Source: Pseudorhodobacter sp. E13
GTDB taxonomy: Bacteria; Pseudomonadota; Alphaproteobacteria; Rhodobacterales; Rhodobacteraceae
Reading direction: 5' to 3'
Assembly (NCBI RefSeq): GCF_003991405.1
Contig: NZ_RPEN01000152.1
Span: 1 to 64,000 of the forward strand
DNA length: 64,000 bases
Shown here: in pieces, positions 1 to 9,577 of the stretch
Layout: every line of letters starts with the position of its first letter
Numbering within the stretch: the first letter of the stretch is position 1
The notes under the pieces: generated by a model
What the model saw: the letters and a program-made list of their open reading frames with translations, nothing else
What the model was told of the DNA's origin: nothing
Database searches by the model: none
Program-made: the position numbers and the translations under genes

Positions 1-125
1 GATCACTCCAAATGCCCCCAGCTGGTTCAAGCCGGGGCAAGGTTGCACATGGGTCAATTCTCAGTGACAATTTTGGCCGCTGCCGGGTCAATTCTCAGTG
101 GCAATCAACACGTTTGGGCCGTAGG
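1..125. mobile_element. Possible IS21-family terminus (remnant or element continuing left)
   Basis: The first 125 bases contain no coding sequence that I recognise but do contain a closely spaced direct repeat (51-71 and 85-105). The wording GGGTCAATTCTCAGTG resembles the multiple internal repeats at the ends of IS21-family (istA/istB) elements. No transposase is visible here, so this is either the outer end of an element lying to the left or a decayed remnant. The assignment rests on resemblance only. Confidence 0.3.
51..105. repeat. Two 21-bp direct repeats, 34 bp apart
   Basis: The 21-mers at 51-71 and 85-105 share GGGTCAATTCTCAGTG and differ at a single position (A versus G) near the 3' end. 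The 34-bp offset puts both on the same helix face at roughly three turns, as expected for transposase-binding sites at an element end. Function is inferred. Confidence 0.55.
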
Positions 126-1102
126 TGACAAGTTCGAGGCGGTCCTAGGCGTCGATGGCATAATACTGACCTTTGGTGAGTTCGATACAGCTCAAGCCGC
201 GCACGATGCCATTCCGCTATTCTCCGTGGGCGCGAAAGTCAGCGAAGCAAGCGTCGCTTGGCTGCCATGGAAACGAACATTTGACATCAATCGTGTTAAA
301 TTTGGTGTCCACAACTAATCAAAAGCGGTCGCAACGGGTAGATTTCAGGATGAAATGCTCTGGGAAATGGAACATTCTTGCGAGAAAACGTCTCATTTCC
401 TGCAGCAAATGAAATCTGAATGTCGCGTCAGAAGCCTTATTTCATTGGGTTTCTCAAAAGCTAATTTACCCAAATGTTGACAAACCGGGGCCGGGAAGAA
501 CTTTTTGACCGAAAGACGGACCTGGTATGGCGCTCATGCGGATCGAAAATCGGTAAAAAACAATCGAAATATTACCGCCTTGCCAGATGTGTTCTGAATG
601 GTCAGGACGCAGAACAGCAGTAGTGGACAGCACCCGACACGTTCAGGCCGGAACGGGTTTGAAGTCCGCACATCAATAGTCACGCATGGGGCGTCTGATC
701 ATTTTGGGCTTATCCTTCATGGCTGCAACAATGCCGGAACGAAATAAGAAGCGGTTTGGCTTGGATGCCATGTTCAGGGGGCGGTCATAGGCAGCGCTCG
801 GTGACTGCCCGCACCTCAGAGACCTGAGACAGCAAGGGTGCACCTCAGCGGTCGCCCCAGTGAGCCTGGCGGTGGTGTCAAAGGCCGATGTTGCTAACGC
901 GCGACATTGAACCTACGAGCCGACATAATGGTCGATGCTTTCGGAGTCGGAACGAATGGGTGGAGGAGACGTTCGCGCGGCGCGCACATTGCCCTCGTGA
1001 AATGGCGCGCCAAGTTTCCAAGGGTCTCAGCGCCGTGGTGTTCTTGCACGTGATGCGTTGGATGACTTACATGGTCGGACAAACTCAACACAGGAGCGAT
1101 TG
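126..1102. other. Non-coding or decayed stretch at the left of the island
   Basis: I see no convincing gene. Short open frames exist on both strands (for example 43-318 on plus), but none has a recognisable domain or ribosome binding site. Composition is visibly more AT-rich than the core genes further right. This is probably degenerate accessory DNA. Confidence 0.5.
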
Positions 1103-1405
1103 ATGTTCAAAGCCGCCCTCGCCGCAATCTGCGTCGTCGCAGTCGGAAGCCTTTCTGGCTGTGTTTCCTCGGATGGTAGATTGGACGCCTACTATTTGGT
1201 CGGAGGCGTTGAGGATGGTGACATGCTGAAAATGCGTGCTGGTCCAGGCACCGGTTACAACGTGATCGCGGGACTTCCAAACGGCACTGTCTTGAGGGTC
1301 CATAGCTGCGAGCAGACTGGCAGCACGCGCTGGTGCAAAGCCACTCTGAAAAAGACAGGCGACCTCACCGGCTATGTGTCTTGGGCTTATCTGCGCGAGC
1401 GGTGA
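1103..1405 (+). CDS. Small lipoprotein with bacterial SH3 domain
   Basis: A 100-residue protein. Residues 1-20 form a lipoprotein signal with lipobox LSGC, acylated Cys at residue 20. Residues about 36-100 look like a bacterial SH3 (SH3_3) domain: the pattern MRAGPGTGYNVI, a GLPNGT turn, and the terminal GYVSWAYL strand. Such domains usually bind peptidoglycan or decorate envelope proteins. The start was chosen at 1103 because the signal peptide begins there and GGAGCG precedes it; an in-frame ATG at 1058 would place a non-signal stretch in front. It stands alone in the island, with no operon partner. Function beyond envelope localisation is unknown. Confidence 0.75.
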   Translation: MFKAALAAICVVAVGSLSGCVSSDGRLDAYYLVGGVEDGDMLKMRAGPGTGYNVIAGLPNGTVLRVHSCEQTGSTRWCKATLKKTGDLTGYVSWAYLRER

Positions 1406-1672
1406 GCCGAGAACCTGGCAGTGCGGACATTTGTTCATGCCGGGTGAGCGCCCGTCAGAGAAACGCCGCGACGGCGTAGGCAATTCGGGATGGTGCAGAC
1501 AGATTGTGCAGGTTTTTTACGCAGAAACTGGGACACCGGATTGACGACAGTTCGCTAAAATCACTTTGAAAGCAAGGCGCGGTCAGCTTTTCAGCAGATC
1601 GACGGCCTATTAACTGGTAAGTAAGCACATATGCTGTCCTCTCAGCTTCACCATATCCCCACCCCATAACCA

Positions 1673-2926
1673 TCAACACATCACCTTCTTTCGCGCTACC
1701 TTCCTTCGTGCAGTTGCTTCACGCCTCTCCATATCCCTAAACGCGAGATGCATCTTCCTGTTCAATTGTTCCCACGATGAAAACGTGGGCGCCAATCGTT
1801 TGCCAGCCCATGTGCGTGGTTTCACAAGGTTCATGGTTCGCAGCGTCTTCTGAACGCCCTTTTTCATTTTCGCCTGAACTGCTCCTGCTTCTGCATCCCT
1901 TGCCATCAGACCCGTCAAACCTGATCGCAGATATGTCCGTGCGCGCCATATCTGTCTTGCGTTGTGCATCGCGTCTGCTCCGGTTTTTGGATTGTCCCTG
2001 TATGAAAAAGTGGGCAGCCGAAACTGAAAGTAGCTTTTCTGGAATGTTGTAAGCTTTAGCTTCTGCAAAGACGGTATGTTTGTTATTCCAACCGCAGCTA
2101 GTTCATCACCTTTGACAGTGACTTCAATCCTCACCCGTTTCTGGTCATCACTAAGATTCTTGCGGGTTCCATCAGGGCGCTGAGCATCTATCACTTTATC
2201 CATGACCCGGATCATCACATCATCATATTTTGCGCCGAGAAACATTGTGCCATCGATCGGGATCACTCTATGGTGAAATGGGTCGAGCCTGCTGACCAGT
2301 TCGTCGTTTTGCTTGGCGCTGTTCACCCTTGCTTCAATCTCCGGTTCGGGCGACAATTTGTAGTAATACCCTTCGCCTTTTCCGAAAACGGTCCGTGGTC
2401 GGCTGTCGGGGTTCCACCATATATTTCTCCCGGTCCAGATGGTTCGCTGTAGAGCACCCAGGAGAGTCGCACGGGCCTCATGTGATGGCTGGGCTGGGTA
2501 GGCATCAATACTGACCTCAATGCCCCTCACGCGCGATTCTGAGGCCTCTCCGAAGTGTTCCGCGAGCGCTCTATGCATCTGTGTAATCTGTGCCAGGGTC
2601 TTTGGTTCCTGAACCTTGATGGTGCACCGATCAAAGGTGCGCCCAAGTCCTTCTTCTTGGGCATGAATATAACTGTTCCGGTCGTGAAACCCGCGCAGCA
2701 CTTGCTGAACATGTTGCACTTGCGTGGCGTGGTTGAAATGAACATGAAACTCGATCCAGTCGATCACGACCTGGAAGCGGTAGGCGTCGAGGTCAACGTC
2801 GGGAACAAGCGCGGTCCGGCCGAAAAGTCGGCGCTGGACGGCTCCTAAAGCCACTGCGCGATGTGGCAGTAGCAACGGTGGCTTAATTTGTTTCGCAAAA
2901 GGTAGTTTTGCGGTTGTCGGTAACAT
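1673..2926 (-). CDS. Putative replication-initiation protein of an integrated replicon
   Basis: A 417-residue basic soluble protein without signal or membrane segments. The N-terminal half has an alternating strand pattern around VIDWIEFHVHFN and GIEVSIDAYP. The middle has KRVRIEVTVKGDELAAVG, and the last 100 residues are very rich in Arg and Lys. This layout recalls the Rep/RstA-type initiators of small plasmids and filamentous phages, which often carry an RVEVT strand after the catalytic region, but I cannot assign a family with certainty. AGGAGA nine bases before the ATG supports the start. AT-rich relative to the core and located in the island, it may be the replication gene of the element now integrated. 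It could equally be an unrelated island protein. Confidence 0.45.
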   Translation of the reverse strand: MLPTTAKLPFAKQIKPPLLLPHRAVALGAVQRRLFGRTALVPDVDLDAYRFQVVIDWIEFHVHFNHATQVQHVQQVLRGFHDRNSYIHAQEEGLGRTFDRCTIKVQEPKTLAQITQMHRALAEHFGEASESRVRGIEVSIDAYPAQPSHEARATLLGALQRTIWTGRNIWWNPDSRPRTVFGKGEGYYYKLSPEPEIEARVNSAKQNDELVSRLDPFHHRVIPIDGTMFLGAKYDDVMIRVMDKVIDAQRPDGTRKNLSDDQKRVRIEVTVKGDELAAVGITNIPSLQKLKLTTFQKSYFQFRLPTFSYRDNPKTGADAMHNARQIWRARTYLRSGLTGLMARDAEAGAVQAKMKKGVQKTLRTMNLVKPRTWAGKRLAPTFSSWEQLNRKMHLAFRDMERREATARRKVARKKVMC

Positions 2927-3322
2927 TGGGCGGTTCTCCTACTTCCGGTCATCTCTTTCCATATATATGCGGATGGCAAAGATGTCGGCTGGGATGGCTC
3001 AGATTTACAAAGCCGTTGGAGACGCTGGGCGAAGTTGATCTGGTGTTGATACCGGCTTTCCCCGGCATCATCGCTTTATGTCCGAGCCAATTTGACCGGT
3101 TCGGCAGATGGAGGCGGCTCACCAATATGTCCTCATACACTGCACCGAGAAATTTGATGCTTCGGCCAAAAAAACAGGAAAAGGCTTGACCTTGGGGTTG
3201 ATCGTCGGACTTTAAAACATGCCAAGTCCCAAAGGGGCGAGCGGCAGAGAACGACACACATCAATCACAGCGAAATGCCCGGATAGACCGCCGAGGTGAT
3301 GTGGCTGGTAGAAAATCTACAA
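2927..3322. other. Intergenic stretch, no gene seen
   Basis: About 400 bases upstream of the putative Rep gene. Short frames exist on both strands, but none shows a domain, signal peptide or good ribosome binding site. It probably contains the Rep promoter and, if the element was a replicon, might hold an origin. I see no obvious iteron array. Confidence 0.4.
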
Positions 3323-3841
3323 TCAGTTTGGATTTTTCTTCAACCACTCGGAAAGCGCATCGAGCACCACTTGGTTCTTGATGCAAGAACCGCGTTGCAA
3401 AGCGAGACCAAGGCTCGCGTCGAGAGGGTTGAATCCGAGTTCCCTCATGATGGTTCCCGAGGTAATTCCTCTTCTGATCATGATTGCTTGTATTTGCGCA
3501 GCAGCGCTTGAGGTAAGTCGCCCATCGAGATGTATCGCTGTTGCCGGTGGGAGTGACGACACAACCGGCGTTGTTGTCATGGCGGCAGATGGGGCGGGGT
3601 TAGGATTGGCGACGCAACCAATCAGTGCCTTGAAGGCGTCGCGCTCAGCAACGGATGCTTTGTTCCATTCAGACTTTAGCACTTGGAGACTTGATCGCTG
3701 GTTGCGCAAGCCTGCCTTTGCAAAAGCCTCGGAGGCGTTCTTGAACTTTCCGGCCTGATAGTCAGCAAAAATTGCCGGATGCTCATCACGCAATCGGTCG
3801 AGGTAGTATCTATTATCACGCCTCTGTTTGGGCTTGGGCAT
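3323..3841 (-). CDS. Hypothetical island protein, possible DNA-associated
   Basis: A 172-residue protein, unrecognised by function. The first 75 residues are charged and helical (start MPKPKQRRDNRYYLDRL), followed by an Ala/Pro/Thr-rich linker around residues 80-105. A C-terminal module of about 60 residues (from HLDGRLTSSAAAQIQAIM, then RRGITSGTIMRELGFNPLD) reads like a small helical or helix-turn-helix fold. No export signal is present. It lies upstream of, and in the same orientation as, the putative Rep gene, separated by about 400 bases. A regulatory or DNA-binding accessory role is only a guess. The ATG has no strong Shine-Dalgarno sequence. Confidence 0.6.
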   Translation of the reverse strand: MPKPKQRRDNRYYLDRLRDEHPAIFADYQAGKFKNASEAFAKAGLRNQRSSLQVLKSEWNKASVAERDAFKALIGCVANPNPAPSAAMTTTPVVSSLPPATAIHLDGRLTSSAAAQIQAIMIRRGITSGTIMRELGFNPLDASLGLALQRGSCIKNQVVLDALSEWLKKNPN

Positions 3842-4079
3842 GGCACGGTGACTCGTGTTGTTTTGTGAAGGATAGAAAATCTACGACTTGGTGGTTGTCC
3901 CAACATTTTGCTTTGGATGCCGGGATTATTTTCACAAGCGTTCTTCGGCGCGGATAAGACGTTCAGATAATTGAGCCAAGGAGCAGGAGAAATGAAGGGG
4001 AGATCGAACCCACCGGTGCCGAACGCCGCGTGCGAAGGGAAACCCGGGTGCCAGTCATGATAACCAGCACCCAAGTGAA

Positions 4080-4472
4080 CTAAAGGTTCTTGAGAGCTTC
4101 TAATTGCTTAAATGGTTGCCACTTAATGTCCGGGCGGCTGCAAAGCGGATGATTCACAATATTCCCTGTTAGGCGACCGTTGCGGATCGTTATTGCCATG
4201 CTTTGTCGCCCAATATACCCACCCAAAGCATTCTTCGTGTTCGCACGAACGCAAACGCCTTGTGTTCCATTTGAAAAAGTTGCGACATAAGAAATCTCAG
4301 CGTCGCGAACAGAATATGGATCAAGGAGCAGGTTGCGAGCATCTTGGACTATCTGTGATTTGATCGACTCGCTTGCAGGAACGGCTGCAGCGATTGCACC
4401 GCTGTAATTTTCCTGCGGGCCGCAGCTCGAAAGTGCCAACACGGCCAAGGTCAGCGCAGTTATTCTATTCAT
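4080..4472 (-). CDS. Small lipoprotein of unknown function
   Basis: A 130-residue protein. A short signal ends in lipobox LSSC with Cys at residue 17, so it is a predicted lipoprotein. The remainder has a helix (SIKSQIVQDARNLLLDPYS) followed by strands ending in an NGTQGVCVRANTKNALGGY segment, a pattern seen in small secreted proteins of phages and proteobacteria, sometimes near lysis or surface-exclusion genes. I cannot assign a function. The start at 4472 is preferred because AAGGA lies six bases upstream; a TTG two codons earlier would have no spacing to that site. It is monocistronic. Confidence 0.65.
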   Translation of the reverse strand: MNRITALTLAVLALSSCGPQENYSGAIAAAVPASESIKSQIVQDARNLLLDPYSVRDAEISYVATFSNGTQGVCVRANTKNALGGYIGRQSMAITIRNGRLTGNIVNHPLCSRPDIKWQPFKQLEALKNL

Positions 4473-4911
4473 TATCAATCCTTAAGGTGAAGTTTGTGAA
4501 GACAAAGGGCACTCCTGAATACCAGTTGTCAACAGCCATCTATTCACCGTCCGTGCAGCTTTCAGCTGCATACCCGTTTCCGATCCCGTCGTTGCACAGA
4601 GGTATCCGGCAAGGTCTGGTGGGCTCTGACCAATAGCGCGTGGACACCAGAACCTCGCAGGCGCTTGGAAGGCCGATAGAAGGGGTTTCCTTCGCGCTTG
4701 CGAGCCGATGTTGGACTCGCCTTACTTGACGCAAGTAACTCTACGCTGGATCGAATGCCTCTGTCGGTTCGGCCCTTGCGGGGCGGGGAACGGCAGCAAA
4801 GCGGGATCGGTCGACTCAATTTCGCATGCCTAGCCGCAGAATCTGATTTTCATCAGCGAAAGGAAATAGAAACTGATCGGAGGAATCCGCGCCCCACGGC
4901 CAGATGTATTG
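4473..4911. other. Intergenic stretch between lipoprotein and hsdR
   Basis: About 440 bases with no supported gene. Open frames on both strands have no recognisable product. It lies past the stop codon of hsdR and so could contain its terminator, but I see no clear hairpin followed by a T-run. Confidence 0.4.
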
Positions 4912-7900
4912 CTACGCCGCTGATACTTGGTTCAATTGCTTCACAATCCGAATGATATCCGTGCTTTGTCGGACAGAAAACACACCAGCGATTCCCTGAT
5001 CATTGATATCAGTAAAGGGGCTTTCATAGAATAAGCGGGGCTCGATGGTGCCTGTTTCAGTCAAGCAATCAATAATGAGGTTTATGAATTCAGTTTGGTC
5101 GGCATTTAGATTTTGGGACGAAACAAGCTCAGAAAACGCTTCTTTGGCAGCTGTCCGGTCTAGACCGATCAATTGGCGCAGGAACACTCCAAGGCCATCA
5201 CCGTTCCGAATGGTTTCCAAGCTTTCCGCATCGGCGGCTCCATCTCCCAAGATCATGGCTTCCAGCTCTTGGATGTCCTGAGGCGTAACGGGCAGGGCAC
5301 GCCGGATTTTTTGCAAGGCGAGATGGTCGGCATGAACTTCGATGAAGCGGCGCATTTTCATCTTGAAGCGTGCTTTATCAACGCCGCCACCAATTTCGGG
5401 AAGATCAACGGCGTCGCCAGACCCAATTTCATCTTCAAAATCGGTGATGACAACCTTCCGTTCAATGGGTTGGATCAGGTCAACCAACATGCGCAGACGC
5501 TTGCGGACCCGCTCCAGGATATCGACAGTGATGTCTTTCCAGAAGTCATCTGTTTGGATTTCAAGGATTAGCTCCAATTCACGCGCAACAGCTGGCACGT
5601 TTGAAAGTCGCTCAAGTGCCGATGCGAACCTGATGATCCGAACCTGCAGCGCGGCGAAACCGCTCTCTCCACGCAAAAGGCAAAGCTGAACATTCAACAC
5701 CAAGAGATCAAATTGCTTGGCAGGTAGGGCATCGTCACGATAGGCCGACGGCAGACCCGCGATGTCGGTCTGAAGTGTCATACGCGCATCGAGGTCCAGC
5801 GCGGCCCAGCTTTTTTCATCCTGAAACGTCTCAACAGCCCTCCGTTTTGCGCGGACGATGAAGTTGTCTGGGTTCATGCCCCTAACCTCTTCCAGCAGCC
5901 GCGATTTGAGTGAGGCTAAAAGGTCGTCATGGGGCTCACTCAGATTTTGAAGCTCGCCGATCAGTTCAACACGGGTTGAGAACAACCGCTCCCCAATCGG
6001 CCGGGCCAATGGTCCATCGATTGCCTTTGGGTTTTCACGGAAGAATTCAAGGTTCTGACAAAAGTCGAAGATTAGAAACTCTTCTTTGTCATCGTTGGGG
6101 CCAAAGAGGTTCGGACAAAGACGAGTGCCGCGCCCAACCATCTGCCAAAACTTGGTCTTTGATCTGACGATCTTGAAGAATACCAGGTTCACAACCTCGG
6201 GGATGTCGATCCCTGTATCCAGCATGTCGACCGAAACCGCTATGTGCGGTAGTTTTTCGACCTCCGAAAAGTCATCAATCAGCGATTGCGCATAAGTCAC
6301 GCTGTAATCAATCAATTGAGCAAACTTGCCTTGGTAATGCGGATAATTCGCGTTGAAGCGCTCAACGATGAAATGGGCGTGGGCGCTGTTCTTGGCGAAA
6401 ACGATGGTTTTGCCCAAACGGTCACCACCTGCCACCTTGATGCCATTGCGCATGACATGCTCAAGCACCTTGTCGACCGTATCTATATTGAACAGCCATT
6501 TATTCAAATCGGCGGATTCCACCTTGTCCGGAATATTGCCCTCTTCGTCCCATTCGATCGCGTCCCATTCCTCTTTCTCTTCTTCAGAAAGCTGATCGTA
6601 GGCGATACCGTCCCGTTGAAATTTTAACGGCACAGAGATTGATTTCGGCGGCACTAGAAAACCATCAGCGACAGCATCGTCCAGATCATAGGCATCGGTC
6701 GGCACGCCGCGCTCCAGCTCGAACAGCGAATAGGTGTCGCGGTCGATTTCATCGCGCGGGGTGGCGGTCAGGCCGATCAGCATCCCGTCGAAATAGTCGA
6801 AAATCGCGCGGTATTTCTTATAGATAGACCGGTGTGCCTCATCGATAACGATCAAATCGAAATGACCGGGGCCAAAATTCTTCTGACCGTGCTTCACCTC
6901 GTCGATCATCCCCATCATCGTGGGATAGGTTGAAAACAAGACCTTTGCGCCTGCGTGGTCGTTCTTCTGCGGATCGTTGCGTTCCAACAGATTGGCCGAG
7001 GGCGTGGCGGGCAAGTGGGTTTTGAACGCGCCATGTGCCTGCTTTACCAGCGCAACCCGATCAGCCAGAAACAGCACCCGCTTTACCCAATTGGCACGCT
7101 GAAGCTGATCCACCAAAGCGATCACGGTGCGGGTCTTACCGCTGCCTGTCGCCATAACCAGCAGGGATTTGCGCAGCAGGTCTTTCTCAAACGCCTCACC
7201 CACACGGCGGATGGCGCGCTGTTGATAAAAGCGGCCCGCGATCTTTTCATCAATGGCAACGTCATCCAGCTTTTTGCGGGTTTCGCGGCGCTGATGCAGC
7301 AAGACCAGCTCATCCTTTTTCAGGAAACCCGACACGGGGCGCGGCGGATACATCTTGTCGTCCCAGAACCAATGATCATAGCCGTTGGTTGTAAAAATCA
7401 CCGGCCTGCGCCCAAAGGCGGCCTCAAGGCAATCGGCATAAAGCCGCGCTTGGTTCTGGCCGATGCGCGAGTCCTTTTTCGTGCGCTTGGCCTCAACCAC
7501 GGCCAGCGGCTTGCCGTCATCGCCCCACAGCACATAGTCCACAAAGCCGTCACCGCTTTGGTTGGGCATGCCCTGCACCGGGAATTCGCGATCACGGGGT
7601 TGGGTAAGCGGCCAGCCTGCCTCCATCAGCAGCAGGTCGATAAAGGCATCGCGGGTGGCGGCCTCGTCGTAGTCATGCGGGTCGGGGACGGCTTGGTTGG
7701 CGCGGCGTGCTGCAGCGACTTGGGCGCGCAGGGCGGCAAGCTCGGCCTCCAGTGCCGCGCGGCCCTCGTCAGAGGCGCGGCGGGCATCCTCGGCCGCCTC
7801 CAGCGCTTTGCGGGCGGCGGCGAATGCTGCGGCTTGCTCCTTGATCTGGGTCACCGTGCTGGCGGTGATGGTCAGGGTTGGTTCCAGCTTGGCAAGGTCG

Positions 7901-8307
7901 AAGCTGCTGGCCGGGTCGGGCTTTGCGCCTTTGGCATAGGTCCGCGCGATCCAATAGCAGACATGGAACAGCTCGCGGACAGTCGCGGCGGCATCTTGCG
8001 GGCTGATCGGTTTGCCGCTGTCATGGGCGGCGCGGTTGCCCTGATCCTTGATGTATTTCGCCTTGGTCACAATCGCGGGGCCGGTCAGGGCCAAGAGGCT
8101 GGGTTCGGCGATCAGGGCGGCGAGTTCGCGCCCGTAGGGCCGTTTGAGCGCAGATTCTCGCCGAAAAAGCCAGTTCAGCGCGGTTTCCAGCGTGAGCCGC
8201 GCGTAAAAACACGCGCCGCGCGGGTCGGATAGGGCGGCGGTTTCGGCCTTTTGGGCATGGGCCAAAAGATCGGGGAATTCGGGGGCGAGGAAGGCGAACT
8301 GGGTCAT
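4912..8307 (-). CDS. hsdR: Type I restriction enzyme, R subunit
   Basis: The ATP-dependent translocase and nuclease subunit of a type I restriction system, cutting unmodified foreign DNA in complex with HsdM and HsdS; 1131 residues. The N-terminus resembles a DUF4145-like helical domain (about 1-135), followed by an Ala/Glu-rich coiled coil (about 155-205). The PD-(D/E)XK nuclease has Asp257, Glu272 and Lys274 (DYVLWGDDGKPLAVVEAK). The helicase has Walker A ATGSGKT with Lys391 and a DEAH box at 489-492. The C-terminal helicase lobe has QMVGRGTRL. The start at ATG 8307 is preferred over an upstream TTG because CAGGAC precedes it. It follows hsdS by 70 bases. The 3' half is visibly more AT-rich than the 5' half. 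Confidence 0.95.
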   Translation of the reverse strand: MTQFAFLAPEFPDLLAHAQKAETAALSDPRGACFYARLTLETALNWLFRRESALKRPYGRELAALIAEPSLLALTGPAIVTKAKYIKDQGNRAAHDSGKPISPQDAAATVRELFHVCYWIARTYAKGAKPDPASSFDLAKLEPTLTITASTVTQIKEQAAAFAAARKALEAAEDARRASDEGRAALEAELAALRAQVAAARRANQAVPDPHDYDEAATRDAFIDLLLMEAGWPLTQPRDREFPVQGMPNQSGDGFVDYVLWGDDGKPLAVVEAKRTKKDSRIGQNQARLYADCLEAAFGRRPVIFTTNGYDHWFWDDKMYPPRPVSGFLKKDELVLLHQRRETRKKLDDVAIDEKIAGRFYQQRAIRRVGEAFEKDLLRKSLLVMATGSGKTRTVIALVDQLQRANWVKRVLFLADRVALVKQAHGAFKTHLPATPSANLLERNDPQKNDHAGAKVLFSTYPTMMGMIDEVKHGQKNFGPGHFDLIVIDEAHRSIYKKYRAIFDYFDGMLIGLTATPRDEIDRDTYSLFELERGVPTDAYDLDDAVADGFLVPPKSISVPLKFQRDGIAYDQLSEEEKEEWDAIEWDEEGNIPDKVESADLNKWLFNIDTVDKVLEHVMRNGIKVAGGDRLGKTIVFAKNSAHAHFIVERFNANYPHYQGKFAQLIDYSVTYAQSLIDDFSEVEKLPHIAVSVDMLDTGIDIPEVVNLVFFKIVRSKTKFWQMVGRGTRLCPNLFGPNDDKEEFLIFDFCQNLEFFRENPKAIDGPLARPIGERLFSTRVELIGELQNLSEPHDDLLASLKSRLLEEVRGMNPDNFIVRAKRRAVETFQDEKSWAALDLDARMTLQTDIAGLPSAYRDDALPAKQFDLLVLNVQLCLLRGESGFAALQVRIIRFASALERLSNVPAVARELELILEIQTDDFWKDITVDILERVRKRLRMLVDLIQPIERKVVITDFEDEIGSGDAVDLPEIGGGVDKARFKMKMRRFIEVHADHLALQKIRRALPVTPQDIQELEAMILGDGAADAESLETIRNGDGLGVFLRQLIGLDRTAAKEAFSELVSSQNLNADQTEFINLIIDCLTETGTIEPRLFYESPFTDINDQGIAGVFSVRQSTDIIRIVKQLNQVSAA

Positions 8308-8377
8308 GCACAAAGTCCTGTTGTTGCAGGATGTTAGGGCGGCGATTTTGGTTTCTCAACCCCAGAGTGCGATGGGG

Positions 8378-9577
8378 TTAAAGTTCCCCGCGAAAGGCGC
8401 GGTGTTGGAGGGAGGAGAAGAGGGAGTTTTGCCTCTCCACCAGCCGCTCTTGTTTTTGTATTTGCCCTAATAGCTCATCATGCCGATCTCGAAACACGCT
8501 ACGATCTGCTGCCGCAATTTTTGGAAGCAAAACCTTTTTGAGGTTGCTCTGACTAATCCCTGAAATTGTTGATTGCGTAATATTCGGCAGAACAAAACGC
8601 CCCCGAGCAATCGGATCCTGTAAGTAGTAAAAGAGAAAGAGGGCGTCAGTAACCGCAGGATTTGGGCGGATACGGATGAAAGACGATTCAAAAATCATAG
8701 GTTCGAAAGAAGGCGGTATCATACAGGGTTTAGCCGCCCCTGAAAAATTCAATGAACGGCGCGCAATAAGAAGGTCGGACGAAACCAGCGAATACTTATT
8801 CAAGTCCGTTTCACTGCACTTTACTCGTTTCAAGCAACCTCGCGAAACTGTGCCGGCGAATGCGTCACCCATGTGGACCATTTCCACGCCCACTTCACTA
8901 TAGGATTCTCTAGGGAAGTAGGCACCATTCTGGAGCTTTTCACGGCATGCGTATTCAATAGTTATAAAGCCCGATAAGTCTTGGCTCTCAATTTGTGGCG
9001 CAAACATCTCATAAAAAATCGCCTGCCCGAGGGTGTTGAGTTTGTCGAGGGCGCGGGTGCGGAGGCGGCGGAGCGCGTCCGCCTGATCCAATATCCCCGC
9101 AATCCGCTTTTGCTCCTCAAGGGGGGGGAGGGGGATTTCAACCGTCTTGAGATTGGTCGTCGAAATGCTTGCTTGATTTACAGCCTTATTGACGAATTTT
9201 AGTATTCGGGCCTTAAACGATGGATCCTTCATTGCCCACATCGCATACCTTGGGAACAGGATATCGCTCTTGGGGCGCATGGAAAGTAGGTTCATTCCAT
9301 GGACAAGCTTCGTTGTTGGGTCTTCGAATAAGGCGCATTTTCCAATATGCTCTACACTGTTGATATGACTCAGTAAAATGTCTCCGGGTTGCAGCAGCCA
9401 CTTTTCAACATCGGTATGCTGCAAACCAGCATAGCCAACGCGGCCTAGGTCGATCGTCCCATCAGAGATGGTTTCAATTCGGGTGATTGGGATACCGTCA
9501 GCATCCTTGTCTTGTTTTACGCTCATGCCATTTCGAATGTGTTCGAAGGCGTCACCAAGTGCGATGGACGTGATCAT
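8378..9577 (-). CDS. hsdS: Type I restriction-modification specificity subunit
   Basis: Determines the DNA sequence recognised by both restriction and methylation complexes; 399 residues. The arrangement is standard: target-recognition domain 1 (about residues 1-150), a central conserved helical region (IPLPPLEEQKRIAGILDQAD, about 150-195), target-recognition domain 2 (about 200-350) and a second conserved region at the C-terminus (QKQERLVERQNSLFSSLQHR). The gene overlaps the end of hsdM by four bases (ATGA), which implies translational coupling. Both recognition domains are noticeably more AT-rich than hsdM, as expected for exchangeable specificity modules. The recognition sequence cannot be predicted from the sequence alone. 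Confidence 0.95.
   Translation of the reverse strand: MITSIALGDAFEHIRNGMSVKQDKDADGIPITRIETISDGTIDLGRVGYAGLQHTDVEKWLLQPGDILLSHINSVEHIGKCALFEDPTTKLVHGMNLLSMRPKSDILFPRYAMWAMKDPSFKARILKFVNKAVNQASISTTNLKTVEIPLPPLEEQKRIAGILDQADALRRLRTRALDKLNTLGQAIFYEMFAPQIESQDLSGFITIEYACREKLQNGAYFPRESYSEVGVEMVHMGDAFAGTVSRGCLKRVKCSETDLNKYSLVSSDLLIARRSLNFSGAAKPCMIPPSFEPMIFESSFIRIRPNPAVTDALFLFYYLQDPIARGRFVLPNITQSTISGISQSNLKKVLLPKIAAADRSVFRDRHDELLGQIQKQERLVERQNSLFSSLQHRAFRGEL

Noticed and set aside
43-318. 91-codon frame at the left edge as a gene
   Set aside because: It reads through the putative insertion-sequence repeats, has no recognisable domain and no ribosome binding site.
4000-4075. tRNA-like segment (GATCGAACCCA wording) between two island genes
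   Set aside because: No cloverleaf can be built; acceptor and anticodon stems are missing. It is not a copy of the tRNA-Thr 3' end.
6955-8232. 425-codon open frame on the plus strand
   Set aside because: Antisense to the hsdR N-terminal half, where the nuclease and Walker motifs are on the minus strand; composition bias explains the open frame.
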